Positions 43,415-52,313 of a stretch of 64,000 bases of DNA are shown here, in pieces. Each line of letters opens with the position of its first letter. Position 1 is the first letter of the stretch. Source of the stretch: Pyrococcus kukulkanii (GTDB lineage: Archaea > Methanobacteriota_B > Thermococci > Thermococcales > Thermococcaceae). A program made the translations under genes and the position numbers. The stretch is taken from contig NZ_CP010835.1 of the NCBI RefSeq assembly GCF_001577775.1, forward strand, positions 806,001 to 870,000, read 5' to 3'. The notes under the pieces were generated by a model, which saw only the letters and a program-made list of their open reading frames with translations, did no database searches and was not told where the DNA came from.

Positions 43415-45815
43415 AGCTTGCAAACCCTATCTCGTATAGCTGGCGGAGCATTCTCAGGACTTTCTTGGCGGTATGCCGATACACGTAGCTGCCTAGGTTG
43501 GTGAGCTCTTTAACAACTGCTTCACTTTTGTCCTGCCAATTTTCAGTTCCAAATATCTCTTTAAACAGCTCATCGGCTGTTTTGTGCACGTCTTCTTCCT
43601 TTAGCTCTCCTCCTTTGGCAAGCTTGAGGAGGAGCAGTAAAGGCTTCTCAATCTTCTTCCTGTTTCCGTGGAACTTCGGGAGGATTTTCATTAGAATTGC
43701 TAGGTCGAATATTTCATCGTCGTTCTCAAAGCTGACTATACCTTTGCTTTTTTGTGCATTATCAAAGAACAATGCTATTTCGTCAACAACCCTGTAGCCA
43801 AAGTGCAGGTCATATGGCTCCAAGGCCCTGTTCAGCTGTTTGAGGGCCTCCCAGTACTTTCCATTTTCAGCTTTTTTGAGTTCTTTGAGAGCTTCTCCTA
43901 TATACTTCTTGTCAAATGCAAGGAATTTTCCGTTTCTCCTTAAGTCATCAAGAATAGTCTTCCTGAGCTGTTCACGTTCTTCCCATGATAATTCAGTTTT
44001 CTCTGGAGGATAGCCTTCAAGATCAACGTCGTGAAATTCTATCGTGAACGCCCTGTCAAGAACCTTGGGGCTGAACATGTAAGTTGTCTCGTCTATATTT
44101 ACAGTTCCGATTATGTAGAGGTTTGGAGGTAGCCTAATCTCCTTGGGTATTCCCTGCTCTTTTTCGACTTCATATACATCGTGGAGCTTTATGCTCTCCC
44201 TTGTGAAGCCGTCCTCATCTCTGCCACTCTCGAGGACACTTAAGAAGTCGGCAAAGTAATACTCAACGTGGGCCAAGTTCATCTCGTCGAGGATTATGAA
44301 GTAGGGCATTGCTTTTTCCTTATTCTTTTCATAGTCTTCCTTGGCCCTTAATATGAACTCTAGGAGAGGAGTTTTGTAGTACTTGCCGTCTAGTGGATTG
44401 TAGTAGCCTAGTAAAGGCTTAGAATCTCTCCAGTCTGGGCGAACTGAGAGAAAGATATGGATTTTTGAACTGGGAGAGATACCTTCTTTGAGTATCTTGA
44501 CTTTTGAATACCCCCTTCGTATATTTTTTAGCCTTTTTCCAGAGTTTATGTTTATAAACATGTTATATCTAATTTTTTTATCTAATTCAATAACTTCTGT
44601 TGCCTCTAGAAACATTTTATTCCTTTTAAATTCTTTCTCTATGGGATCGTAGAGTTCAATTGACCATTTAAATCCTTTTAGTACCTTCTCCTTGAGACCT
44701 GGGTTATTAAGAACATCTTCTTTAGAGTATTTGCTGCTAATTATAAATCCATATCGTACCCCTCCCTTGTATCCGATCCATAAGATAAAAGGTTCTGGAG
44801 TATCTCTTAGTGTTTGTGAATTGCTCCAGGCTAATATTGCATACCCATTATTTGATATCAGTCTCTTTATCAAATCAATTGCATGTTCAAATTTTTCCTT
44901 TGGTTCTTCTCCCCATGCAGTTAACAACTGTGGGAGATCTATTTTTTCTTTCTTTTCTAACAACTTGGTAAATTCTAGAGCAATCTTTGTCTTCCCTGTC
45001 CCACTTAGTCCAGATAGGATCACGAAACCTTTTGTTTTTAATGCGATATAAAATTGAGAAACCAAATAATAAGGATATGAAAGGTTTTCATTTCTTAGCC
45101 ACTCTAAAAGATCGCTGTTTTTCTTAGACGAGTTATTGAGAAGGCTCATAATGTTTTCAATATCCTCTGGGGTGGTTTTAGTTAAATAGTACGCAATTTC
45201 GAGCATTGTGCTGGCACCTATTCTCTTTTTCACCTTATGGAGTACAGATAAAAGGCCAAAGTATAAGTCTGGGCTCTCATCCGGCTTTGTGTCACCACCC
45301 CAGAATCTACTAATTGCTGATATCCTCTCTAAAAGACCCCAAAGATTCTCCGGGAATACGTAGAAGCTTACTGGAAAGAAAACATTAGGGTTCATTATTG
45401 TCATCCATGATGTTACAGTAGTCACTTTTATATTAGGTTCCTTGAGAACGTCTTCCATCAATTCTGAAATTTCATTTTTGTCTTCAATGGAGTCAACTAC
45501 TGAAGCTTTCTCCAACAGCTTAAGGAAGTTTTGTTTCTTTAAAATATTTATAACTTCTATGTCTCCGTATCTTTTACTTCCTCCTATCCAGAAGATTCCA
45601 AGTTTTTTGTTAATTTCTCTGATAATGTCGTTTACCTTTTCGATTTCATTTTCACTAAATCCCAGATCCTGTATGATCTTTTTCACGATTTCTCTGACCT
45701 CGTTAAGTTTGCTAAGTGATTCTTGCATTATTTGTCTCCACTCATTTCTGTGTTTCTCTTTAAGTCCATCCAGTAGGTAGTATAGTATCTCTTCTAGTTT
45801 TTCTTCATTTTTCAT
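43407..45815 (-). CDS. McrB-like AAA+ NTPase with inserted domain
   Basis: About 802 aa from ATG 45815, which follows GAGGTGAGGC overlapping the previous stop; a GTG three codons upstream is less well placed. Residues 1-245 are a helical N-terminal region of no known domain. AAA+ core: Walker A LSGLSGTGKTKIALEF near 270, then about 140 residues of insertion (AILAWSNSQTLRDTPEPFIL, RYGFIISSKYSKEDV), then FLSVRPDWRDSKPLLGYYNP, Walker B PYFIILDEMNLAHVEYYFAD near 507 and GTVNIDETTYMFSPKVLDRA, the counterpart of the McrB MNxxDRS motif. C-terminal 200 residues are a helical lid. Last gene of a five-gene operon; the motor subunit of a presumed restriction-like system. Confidence 0.88.
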   Translation of the reverse strand: MKNEEKLEEILYYLLDGLKEKHRNEWRQIMQESLSKLNEVREIVKKIIQDLGFSENEIEKVNDIIREINKKLGIFWIGGSKRYGDIEVINILKKQNFLKLLEKASVVDSIEDKNEISELMEDVLKEPNIKVTTVTSWMTIMNPNVFFPVSFYVFPENLWGLLERISAISRFWGGDTKPDESPDLYFGLLSVLHKVKKRIGASTMLEIAYYLTKTTPEDIENIMSLLNNSSKKNSDLLEWLRNENLSYPYYLVSQFYIALKTKGFVILSGLSGTGKTKIALEFTKLLEKKEKIDLPQLLTAWGEEPKEKFEHAIDLIKRLISNNGYAILAWSNSQTLRDTPEPFILWIGYKGGVRYGFIISSKYSKEDVLNNPGLKEKVLKGFKWSIELYDPIEKEFKRNKMFLEATEVIELDKKIRYNMFININSGKRLKNIRRGYSKVKILKEGISPSSKIHIFLSVRPDWRDSKPLLGYYNPLDGKYYKTPLLEFILRAKEDYEKNKEKAMPYFIILDEMNLAHVEYYFADFLSVLESGRDEDGFTRESIKLHDVYEVEKEQGIPKEIRLPPNLYIIGTVNIDETTYMFSPKVLDRAFTIEFHDVDLEGYPPEKTELSWEEREQLRKTILDDLRRNGKFLAFDKKYIGEALKELKKAENGKYWEALKQLNRALEPYDLHFGYRVVDEIALFFDNAQKSKGIVSFENDDEIFDLAILMKILPKFHGNRKKIEKPLLLLLKLAKGGELKEEDVHKTADELFKEIFGTENWQDKSEAVVKELTNLGSYVYRHTAKKVLRMLRQLYEIGFASFS

Positions 45816-45820
45816 ATGCC

Positions 45821-47428
45821 TCACCTCGGAATAAGCCCTAAATATCCAATACCTTCCAGTTTTTTATTAATGACATGGCATAGAGCAAAATCTGTTATTG
45901 CTTCTTCATCTACTTCAAAGAATATATTTCCTTCCCCGGGATAGAGCACTACCGCAAACTTAGCCCTTAGAGCATCTTTATAAGTATGCATCTTGTAAAT
46001 GTCTTCAAGCTTTGCCCACGTCTTAAGGTCTGGCCTCTGCTCCATCTCCCTATCTTCCTCGGCAAATTCATCTATACGGGCAATGTCGACCTTGAATTTT
46101 GCATCAAAAATTCCAATCAACTTTGTTCCCGACTCATTGGGATCTCCATCGAAAAGGGAGAAGTCTGGCCTTAGAGATACTGAATAGCTCCATTTTTTAG
46201 AAGTAAGCTTCTTGTTGTAGTAAAGCCTCCAGCCATTGTCAAATTCCGCGTAAACATCACCCTCTTCTGAGAGCTCACCAAGAGGTGAAATAATAATCTT
46301 GGTATCCCTACTTCTAAGTATCTCCCCAAGCTCTTCCACAAGCTTAAAGAAGCACCAGTACTCGTAGAGCTTTGGAATGTTCTTGTTGTTTATCGCCCTC
46401 TGCATCTCATCAAAAAACGGTGAGTAGCTCTTGAATTCCCTCCAGAGCTGGAGCAGATCCCTGTAGCCCTCACGCTTGAGGAGCACCTGGGATGTGTATG
46501 GAAACATCCCCATTTCGCCAACATCTTCAAATATGTCGCTCGTCGCGTAGTACTCCAAGTCCTCAAGGATGGGCTTAAGGTTAGACACAGCTTTCTCCTT
46601 CTGTTCCCTCGTTAGATAAGATGAGTTCAAAATTGCACTGATTGCTCTCTCGCCCCACATTATCAGCTCGTTGAGAAAGTGTTTTGTGAATCTGTTCTCG
46701 TGGGTGTCGAAGCTCTCGTACTTAATCCCCTGGCTAACTTTTAAGGGCGCGTAGCCCTTCAGGTGCTTTGCAACAGAGGTTGAGGATTTGACTAGATACT
46801 CCGGGTGGGTCACTATTGAGAGCACTGTCCCTTCTTCTACCTCGCTGACCTCCCAGAAGTTTACCCACTCTTCCCTTTCAACCAACTTCCTGTGCGGGCG
46901 CTTGAGAATTTCCTCGTACGCTGAAATTATTCTCTCCCGATTGTTTACGAGGAAGTGATATGCAAAGAGCTCATTTACGGGTTCTTCAGACTCCTTAACG
47001 CTGAATGCAGTTGGGGTAGAAACTGAAAACGGGAGTGCAACCGCTTTCTTGGTTATACTATCAACTAATGCCCTGTAAAGCCTCTCGTGCTTTTCTACGA
47101 TGTCTCCTTCCCTATAGATCTTGCCCACCTTATCTGAGAGAACCTCCCACTCGAGCGTTAGCCTGCCCTCTTCATCTATGATCTCTATTCTTGCCTTTCC
47201 AATGTAGTTCTTAAATTGGAGGTTTGCTATGTATGTGTCTTTATTGATCTTCTCAGCTCTGGCGATGTACTCTCCGGTCTTCACGCTGAACTCTCTATTC
47301 CCAATGATCATATATTCCTGCCACTCGAAAAGATATACTATTCTCTCACGTTTTAGAAGAGTCCCTCCTTTAGTCCTCAGAATGTAGCCCCTGCCAAGGG
47401 GTAGCTCCTTTAATTCTCCACCGTCCAT
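45821..47428 (-). CDS. DUF2357/DUF524-type PD-(D/E)XK nuclease (McrC-like partner)
   Basis: 535 aa. The N-terminal 230 residues are beta-rich as in DUF2357 proteins. The middle is helical (EQKEKAVSNLKPILEDLEYY). The nuclease core near 400-500 reads SLRPDFSLFDGDPN, then KLIGIFDAKFKVD, and DIYKMHTYKDALRAKFAVVL, matching PD-(D/E)XK with the D...D-x-K catalytic pattern and the Y-K-D-A-L helix of the DUF524 family. Such proteins are the nuclease partners of McrB-like NTPases. It lies 3 bases after the amidotransferase and 5 before the McrB-like gene. Confidence 0.85.
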   Translation of the reverse strand: MDGGELKELPLGRGYILRTKGGTLLKRERIVYLFEWQEYMIIGNREFSVKTGEYIARAEKINKDTYIANLQFKNYIGKARIEIIDEEGRLTLEWEVLSDKVGKIYREGDIVEKHERLYRALVDSITKKAVALPFSVSTPTAFSVKESEEPVNELFAYHFLVNNRERIISAYEEILKRPHRKLVEREEWVNFWEVSEVEEGTVLSIVTHPEYLVKSSTSVAKHLKGYAPLKVSQGIKYESFDTHENRFTKHFLNELIMWGERAISAILNSSYLTREQKEKAVSNLKPILEDLEYYATSDIFEDVGEMGMFPYTSQVLLKREGYRDLLQLWREFKSYSPFFDEMQRAINNKNIPKLYEYWCFFKLVEELGEILRSRDTKIIISPLGELSEEGDVYAEFDNGWRLYYNKKLTSKKWSYSVSLRPDFSLFDGDPNESGTKLIGIFDAKFKVDIARIDEFAEEDREMEQRPDLKTWAKLEDIYKMHTYKDALRAKFAVVLYPGEGNIFFEVDEEAITDFALCHVINKKLEGIGYLGLIPR

Positions 47429-47431
47429 GTC

Positions 47432-48397
47432 TTATCCCTCAACAATCAGCTTAATTATCGCCTTCCTGTAGCTATTCACTGCAACTCCCCTGCTGGTAAT
47501 TTTCAAGAGTTTCAAATCCACGAGCCTTTTCACCGTATCATTAATCTCAACGCCCTCTCCGTTTAAAACGGCCCGAAGAACTTCAATCTCATCCTTCTTA
47601 AGCATCGGTTCAATTTTTCTGCAGATTTTGAGCAATAAAGCACCGTCCCTGAAAATGTAAAGCTTATTTTTCTCCATCTTCTCCCATTTTTCATCTGTGA
47701 GCCTTCTCGTAGCTACGAGGTACGCGTACTCGTCATGGGCCTTCATATCTCCCACTGAAACTTCAAAGTCTTCATCAAGTAGCCTTGCATGGCCTTCATG
47801 GGGAGGGTGGCGCCTAAGCATCCACATGCCCTTGCCCGGGTAGTACGTGTAGGCAAAGAGGTATCTGCCGTTGCTCATAAGAATGTTAAGTGTCCCATAA
47901 TCGCTGAGCTCGTCTAAAATGCCGTGTAGTTTGATGAAGAGCTCTCTTATTGTTTCTATTCCTTCTAAGTTCTCCATTATATAGCAGAATGCCGCCTCAG
48001 AATCCGTCGTCCCCAAGGGCTTAAAGCGTTTTGGCAACTCTTCAACTTCATATAAAACCCCGTTGTGAGCGAAAATCCACTCATCGTACTGACCAACGCT
48101 CCAAATCCTCCTTACGAAGGGGTGCGTGTTGAGGTAGCTTATCTCGCTCGTTGCAAGTCTTACATGGCTTATTACTATTTGACCCCTTATCCTCAGTGCG
48201 GGAACTGCGAAGGCTATCCTGCTTTCGTACGCAGGGATTGGCTGCTTTATCACTGAGAGATTCCTGCTTCCAGCGAAGTGGCTGTACCACCCAATGCCCC
48301 AGCCATCGGGGTTGTACTCACTCTTCCTTATGAAGCCCCTCCAAGTGAAATTGACGTCGACATCTTTGTTGGCATTTACGCCAAAAAGCTCGCACAT
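47432..48397 (-). CDS. class II glutamine amidotransferase with C-terminal winged helix
   Basis: 321 aa. Begins MCELFGVNANKDVDV with Cys2 as Ntn nucleophile. YNPDGWGIGWYS, ISHVRLATSEISYLNTHPF and WIFAHNGVLYEVEELP match the YafJ/EgtC-type glutaminase domain, and TTDSEAAFCYI the substrate loop. The last 65 residues (DEIEVLRAVLNGEGVEINDT, VKRLVDLKLLKITSRGVAV) look like a winged helix, unusual for this family. No synthase domain is attached, so the ammonia acceptor must be another protein or the glutaminase acts as a hydrolase on another amide. Fixed position inside a nuclease/McrB-like operon. Confidence 0.85.
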   Translation of the reverse strand: MCELFGVNANKDVDVNFTWRGFIRKSEYNPDGWGIGWYSHFAGSRNLSVIKQPIPAYESRIAFAVPALRIRGQIVISHVRLATSEISYLNTHPFVRRIWSVGQYDEWIFAHNGVLYEVEELPKRFKPLGTTDSEAAFCYIMENLEGIETIRELFIKLHGILDELSDYGTLNILMSNGRYLFAYTYYPGKGMWMLRRHPPHEGHARLLDEDFEVSVGDMKAHDEYAYLVATRRLTDEKWEKMEKNKLYIFRDGALLLKICRKIEPMLKKDEIEVLRAVLNGEGVEINDTVKRLVDLKLLKITSRGVAVNSYRKAIIKLIVEG

Positions 48398-48407
48398 TAT
48401 CCCTCCC

Positions 48408-49451
48408 TCACGGCACCACTTCGTAGATCCTTATTGCCAAACTATCACCATTGACATTAATATCCTCCCTAAATCTGCAGATTACAGTTGGCTCGGGCCA
48501 ATATTGGGGCTCTCCTATACTTTTCATAACCTCATTAATCAGCCACTTTGCACGTTTCTCTGTTTTCTTCTTGTCCCTGAAGAGGATGTAATCCCTTGTT
48601 AGCTTGAATCCTTTGTTGATTTCTAGATCAAAGAATTCCATTAATTTATTTTGGGGATTGCGATAATATCTAATCATTTCTTGATCAACCAAGTATACAA
48701 AGTATCGCTTTATATCTTCGTTCGGTTTGAACAACGCAAGCCTGAGTATATCAGCGAATGCAGAACCGGCTACCTGAGATCTTGGAATGTTCCTCTCACT
48801 TGGGATCTTAGTCTTGAACTTCATTTCAAACGCTAGAGCAGGTCTATTATTGGCAGGAGCAATATACGTGTCAATCTTTGCGTACTTTACATGTGGGATA
48901 TTTTGATGTGGATATTCAAGGTAAATGGTGAGGGGATCAATATCAGCAGTGATTGTTAAGGCGTAGAACATCATATATCTAACTGTGTCTTCGCTTTCTT
49001 CATAGAGATAGTTTGCCTCAGAGCGTTTTTCTGCTATGGCTTTAATCCTTTCCTCTATAAGAGAAGCGAACTTTTCAAAGGCTCTGTAAATTTCAATATC
49101 GAACTTTTCTGGCGGGAATTCTATGGTATCAACTAAGGTTCTCACATCTGCAGAAGTTTTGGGAATATTAGTATCAACATTCTTTCCCGTGGGCTCTTTC
49201 ACAACTATCTTAAACCCCAGTCTCTTTAGATGCCGTACCGCCTCATGGGTATTAAATTCTGCAGGGCTTAGAAATTCTCCGTTAGCGTATTTATTTGCCA
49301 AAGATATTATGTACTTTGGAGGATAATACTTTCCCTCATAAACAAGGAAGTACGTTACTGATTTGTACTGGCTCGGAACTCCATTCGCTTTTACTTCTTC
49401 AAGTGCCTTTATCACATCCTCTCTGGAGATATTCCTTGGCACCGGCATCAT
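48408..49451 (-). CDS. McrA-type N-terminal head domain fused to PD-(D/E)XK nuclease
   Basis: 347 aa. Residues 1-80 (ISREDVIKALEEVKANGVP, VTYFLVYEGKYYPPKYIISL, EAVRHLKRLGFKIVV) match the small head domain found at the N-terminus of ScoMcrA-like and many HNH restriction enzymes, thought to help recognise modified DNA. Residues 110-347 contain AKIDTYIAPANNRPALAFEMKFK, i.e. D-x11-E-x-K (given in part), then QVAGSAFADILRLALF, a likely PD-(D/E)XK nuclease. The combination with this nuclease, not HNH, is unfamiliar to me. Starts 8 bases after the MBL gene. Confidence 0.72.
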   Translation of the reverse strand: MMPVPRNISREDVIKALEEVKANGVPSQYKSVTYFLVYEGKYYPPKYIISLANKYANGEFLSPAEFNTHEAVRHLKRLGFKIVVKEPTGKNVDTNIPKTSADVRTLVDTIEFPPEKFDIEIYRAFEKFASLIEERIKAIAEKRSEANYLYEESEDTVRYMMFYALTITADIDPLTIYLEYPHQNIPHVKYAKIDTYIAPANNRPALAFEMKFKTKIPSERNIPRSQVAGSAFADILRLALFKPNEDIKRYFVYLVDQEMIRYYRNPQNKLMEFFDLEINKGFKLTRDYILFRDKKKTEKRAKWLINEVMKSIGEPQYWPEPTVICRFREDINVNGDSLAIRIYEVVP

Positions 49452-49459
49452 AACACCTC

Positions 49460-51004
49460 CTAAATCTCAAAGCTTTCCCCGTTATTCAGAATAACAACTC
49501 TTTCTGACCCAAACGCACCTTTAAACCACTCAGGGTTCTCCGTGTGAACTGGAATTATATAGTCAGGATCCACCTTATCAATGACCCTAATTAGATCCTC
49601 CCTAGAAGCATGTCCGGAAGCGTGAAGCCCCTTCTCAAACACCGGCCTTCCATCTCTTAGAACTTTGAAACCGTAAACCTCAAACCCGAAGTGCTGGAGC
49701 CAGTTCCAGAGCCTTAAGAAGCTGAACACCTGCTCCTCAGTGAAGGCCTCGCTAGAGGAGTATATGTAAACTCCACCACTTGGCATGACGTCGAGCAGAT
49801 GAGGCATGTCGTAGAAAGAGAAGCAGAGGATGTAGTTCTCTGGGCTCTCTCTTATCTCCCCAGGAGTGACCTTCAGCTCCCCGTACCTCTCGAACACCCA
49901 GAGTTCCCATTTTCTAGGGTCTGCCTTTAGGTTTTCGTAAATCCTAACACCCTCGAGGTAGTTTACTCCTTCAGCCAGAGTTAAGGCGTGGAGGAAATAA
50001 GCGTCTTTGCTCGTTATTACAAGCTCCCTCCCGGTCTTTTTGGCGATCTTCTTGAAGGTCTCCAGCCTCTCGAAGTTCCTCGGTGAAAAATCTGCAACCA
50101 CGAGCCCGTTTGCCTCTTCAACTATCCCGAGGGCGTTTTCATAAACCTCATCCTCTGAGACGTTGAAGTCTTCCCTGTTTATCCTCGTGCCCTCCGTAAT
50201 CAAAACGCTCGCATTTTTGGCCTCCTTAATGAACTTTTTCGTTAGTGCCCTGCGCTCCCCGTGAAGCCTAAAGTCTCCCGTGTAAGCTATGACACCGTCG
50301 ATTACGTAACCTACGGCTCCATAGATAGAGTGGTCAACAGGGTAAGCTTTTACCTCCCAGGGGAAGTCCCATTCCTCAACGCTGACAATTTGTCCGACTC
50401 TTATCTTTCTCACCCTGTTGCTCCTCGCCAGCTTTAACTCCGGCCTCCACCTCATGAATCTCTCGATATCATGTTTGAGTTTTTCCGTAACTACCATGTC
50501 CCTCGCTATGTAATCTCCCTTCCTGTCCGACTTTAGGACGTTTGGATTTCCGTTCACAGGAGTTTTCGGGCTGTAGTAGGGGAGCTCCATTCCCATATGA
50601 GAGTTTTGAGAGGTGTCCCGGAGGGCCTTCAGAATGACGAGGGTAGTAGGCGAAGCGACTATTGGTATATTTTCCCTCAGCAAGGCTATATTGCCAACAT
50701 GGTCGAGGTGTGCGTGGCTTATCAACACCGCATCCACTCGGGGGGCTGGATATCTCCTAACGATCTCGCTTAGATCCTGGGGGATTAAGTCGGCTCTGTA
50801 GATGTTGAGCTTGGGGATTAGGTTCAGCATCCAAATATCGTAGATTCCGCGGGCCGACCTTTCCCTAAGGAATTCCTCGTAGTATATTGAGTATTTCGCA
50901 AAGTTCATGCCGAAGTCTAAAAATACTCCATTTCTGCCGTCTTCAACGTGGATTTTTGTACCCCCTATAGTATCGGCCCCGTCATAAATGGTTATCTTCA
51001 TCAT
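49460..51004 (-). CDS. MBL/beta-CASP nuclease, RNase J-like
   Basis: About 514 aa, first gene of the operon, with GGAGGGTTG before the ATG. Metal motifs: ISHAHLDHVGNIALL (H-x-H-x-D-H), YPVDHSIYGAVG, YTGDFRLHGERR, LITEGTRI, then beta-CASP features LHASGHASREDLIRVI and YIIPVHTENPEWF. Members are RNA (RNase J) or DNA nucleases. It is longer-named here only by fold; it is not next to any housekeeping RNA gene. Being first in a McrB-like operon suggests an effector role. Start could also be ATG 51001. Confidence 0.85.
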   Translation of the reverse strand: MMKITIYDGADTIGGTKIHVEDGRNGVFLDFGMNFAKYSIYYEEFLRERSARGIYDIWMLNLIPKLNIYRADLIPQDLSEIVRRYPAPRVDAVLISHAHLDHVGNIALLRENIPIVASPTTLVILKALRDTSQNSHMGMELPYYSPKTPVNGNPNVLKSDRKGDYIARDMVVTEKLKHDIERFMRWRPELKLARSNRVRKIRVGQIVSVEEWDFPWEVKAYPVDHSIYGAVGYVIDGVIAYTGDFRLHGERRALTKKFIKEAKNASVLITEGTRINREDFNVSEDEVYENALGIVEEANGLVVADFSPRNFERLETFKKIAKKTGRELVITSKDAYFLHALTLAEGVNYLEGVRIYENLKADPRKWELWVFERYGELKVTPGEIRESPENYILCFSFYDMPHLLDVMPSGGVYIYSSSEAFTEEQVFSFLRLWNWLQHFGFEVYGFKVLRDGRPVFEKGLHASGHASREDLIRVIDKVDPDYIIPVHTENPEWFKGAFGSERVVILNNGESFEI

Positions 51005-51092
51005 CAACCCTCCGAGGAGGCTTCAGCATGTGCTCCATAACAAGAGTTATTGCAACTCATTTATAAAAAGTGCTCTTATATCAAGTGAAAAA

Positions 51093-52313
51093 TTACTCTT
51101 GATTATTGAAATAATTCCTAAAGTTGAGGTCAAGGTAGCCCTCCCTTAGTACTTCAAGGTCATAAGGCAAAATTTTGACCCTGCTCCCATCGAAGAATTC
51201 AAGTTCCTGGGGCTCTAAATCTTTATTAAACCCCTCCGTCCTGGGGAATATCAGGAATGCTCTATCTTCTTCTCCTTGAAACTCCAAGATCTTCGAGTAA
51301 ACGTAGATCTGCCTTAAAATGTCTGGCTCAGCGTTCCACTCCCTGTACTTTGCATCGGCAACTCCAACGCCCTCAATTACGTAGTCGGGCCTCGCCTTTA
51401 GCACATCTTTAACGAACCAGAACTTCCTCTGATAGTGAACTCTAAAGCCGGAACTCCTCAAGGCCCACAATATGAACCTCTCAAAGAGCTCGTTCATGTC
51501 GACGAAGAACCCTCCAACGCTCTCCGCACCTTCAGCGATGGAGCCCAGGATGATCTTAGCTAAGTTGAATGGCTTCCTAAATCTCTCGTTCAGCCTCGTG
51601 AAGTGAACCCTCTCGAAGTCCCTGGGAGTAATCCTCTTGGGGGCTACATCCGCGAAGACCAACATCAACGATTCCAGTAACCTCTTGTTCCCTTCCCATC
51701 TGGTCTTGGAGAGGGCAAACCTCGTCGTGAAGTAGAATATCTGGTTTAAGAGGTTGTCCTGAGTGAACTCATGGATCTCAACTGTGAACTCATGCATCTT
51801 GTGCGGCAATTTTAGTATCTGCCTTCCGACTAGTAGCTTCCCCCTAAGGAACTTTTCCTCCGATATCCTCTGAACGTACTCCCTGTGGTAGCCCTTCAGG
51901 ATTTCCTCCCATAGGCTCTTTGCGTACAGGAAAACTAGAACTTCAAAGATGTCCCTGGGGGCTTTAAGGGATTTGAAGGTTGCAAGATCCACATCGTAAA
52001 TGTTGAGGCCGTAGGAAACGTTCAGCATCTTCATTAAACCGATGATAGCGTCAAGCTCTCCCCAGGATTTAAAGACCTTTGGGAGTACTTGAATTGACAA
52101 ATCTCCAGCAAAAGCGAAGCCCACGTAGTGCTTAGCCTTTATCCCTTTGGCCGTTACTTGGAAGAAGCCGTTCTCCTCGGTGAACTCCTCCTGGGGGCTG
52201 TCGTTTGAAGTTGAAGTTGGGCGCGGGAGAGCTCTGTTAATGAGTTTTATTGCCTCCCTAACGCTCTCATCAACTTCCCTGGGTTCATGTTCAAAAAGTG
52301 TTATGGAAGGCAT
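51093..52313 (-). CDS. mcrC: McrC-family restriction nuclease subunit
   Basis: 406 aa. An N-terminal beta-rich adapter (TLFEHEPREVDESVREAIKL, HYVGFAFAGDLSIQVLPKVF) leads to the McrC nuclease: RPDYVIEGVGVADAKYREW near 320, a D...D-A-K PD-(D/E)XK motif, then DILRQIYVYSKILEF. McrC binds the McrB hexamer and cuts modified DNA. The gene is intact and starts on the last base of the broken mcrB, so it may still be expressed without its motor. It belongs to a separate, classical McrBC pair. Confidence 0.9.
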   Translation of the reverse strand: MPSITLFEHEPREVDESVREAIKLINRALPRPTSTSNDSPQEEFTEENGFFQVTAKGIKAKHYVGFAFAGDLSIQVLPKVFKSWGELDAIIGLMKMLNVSYGLNIYDVDLATFKSLKAPRDIFEVLVFLYAKSLWEEILKGYHREYVQRISEEKFLRGKLLVGRQILKLPHKMHEFTVEIHEFTQDNLLNQIFYFTTRFALSKTRWEGNKRLLESLMLVFADVAPKRITPRDFERVHFTRLNERFRKPFNLAKIILGSIAEGAESVGGFFVDMNELFERFILWALRSSGFRVHYQRKFWFVKDVLKARPDYVIEGVGVADAKYREWNAEPDILRQIYVYSKILEFQGEEDRAFLIFPRTEGFNKDLEPQELEFFDGSRVKILPYDLEVLREGYLDLNFRNYFNNQE

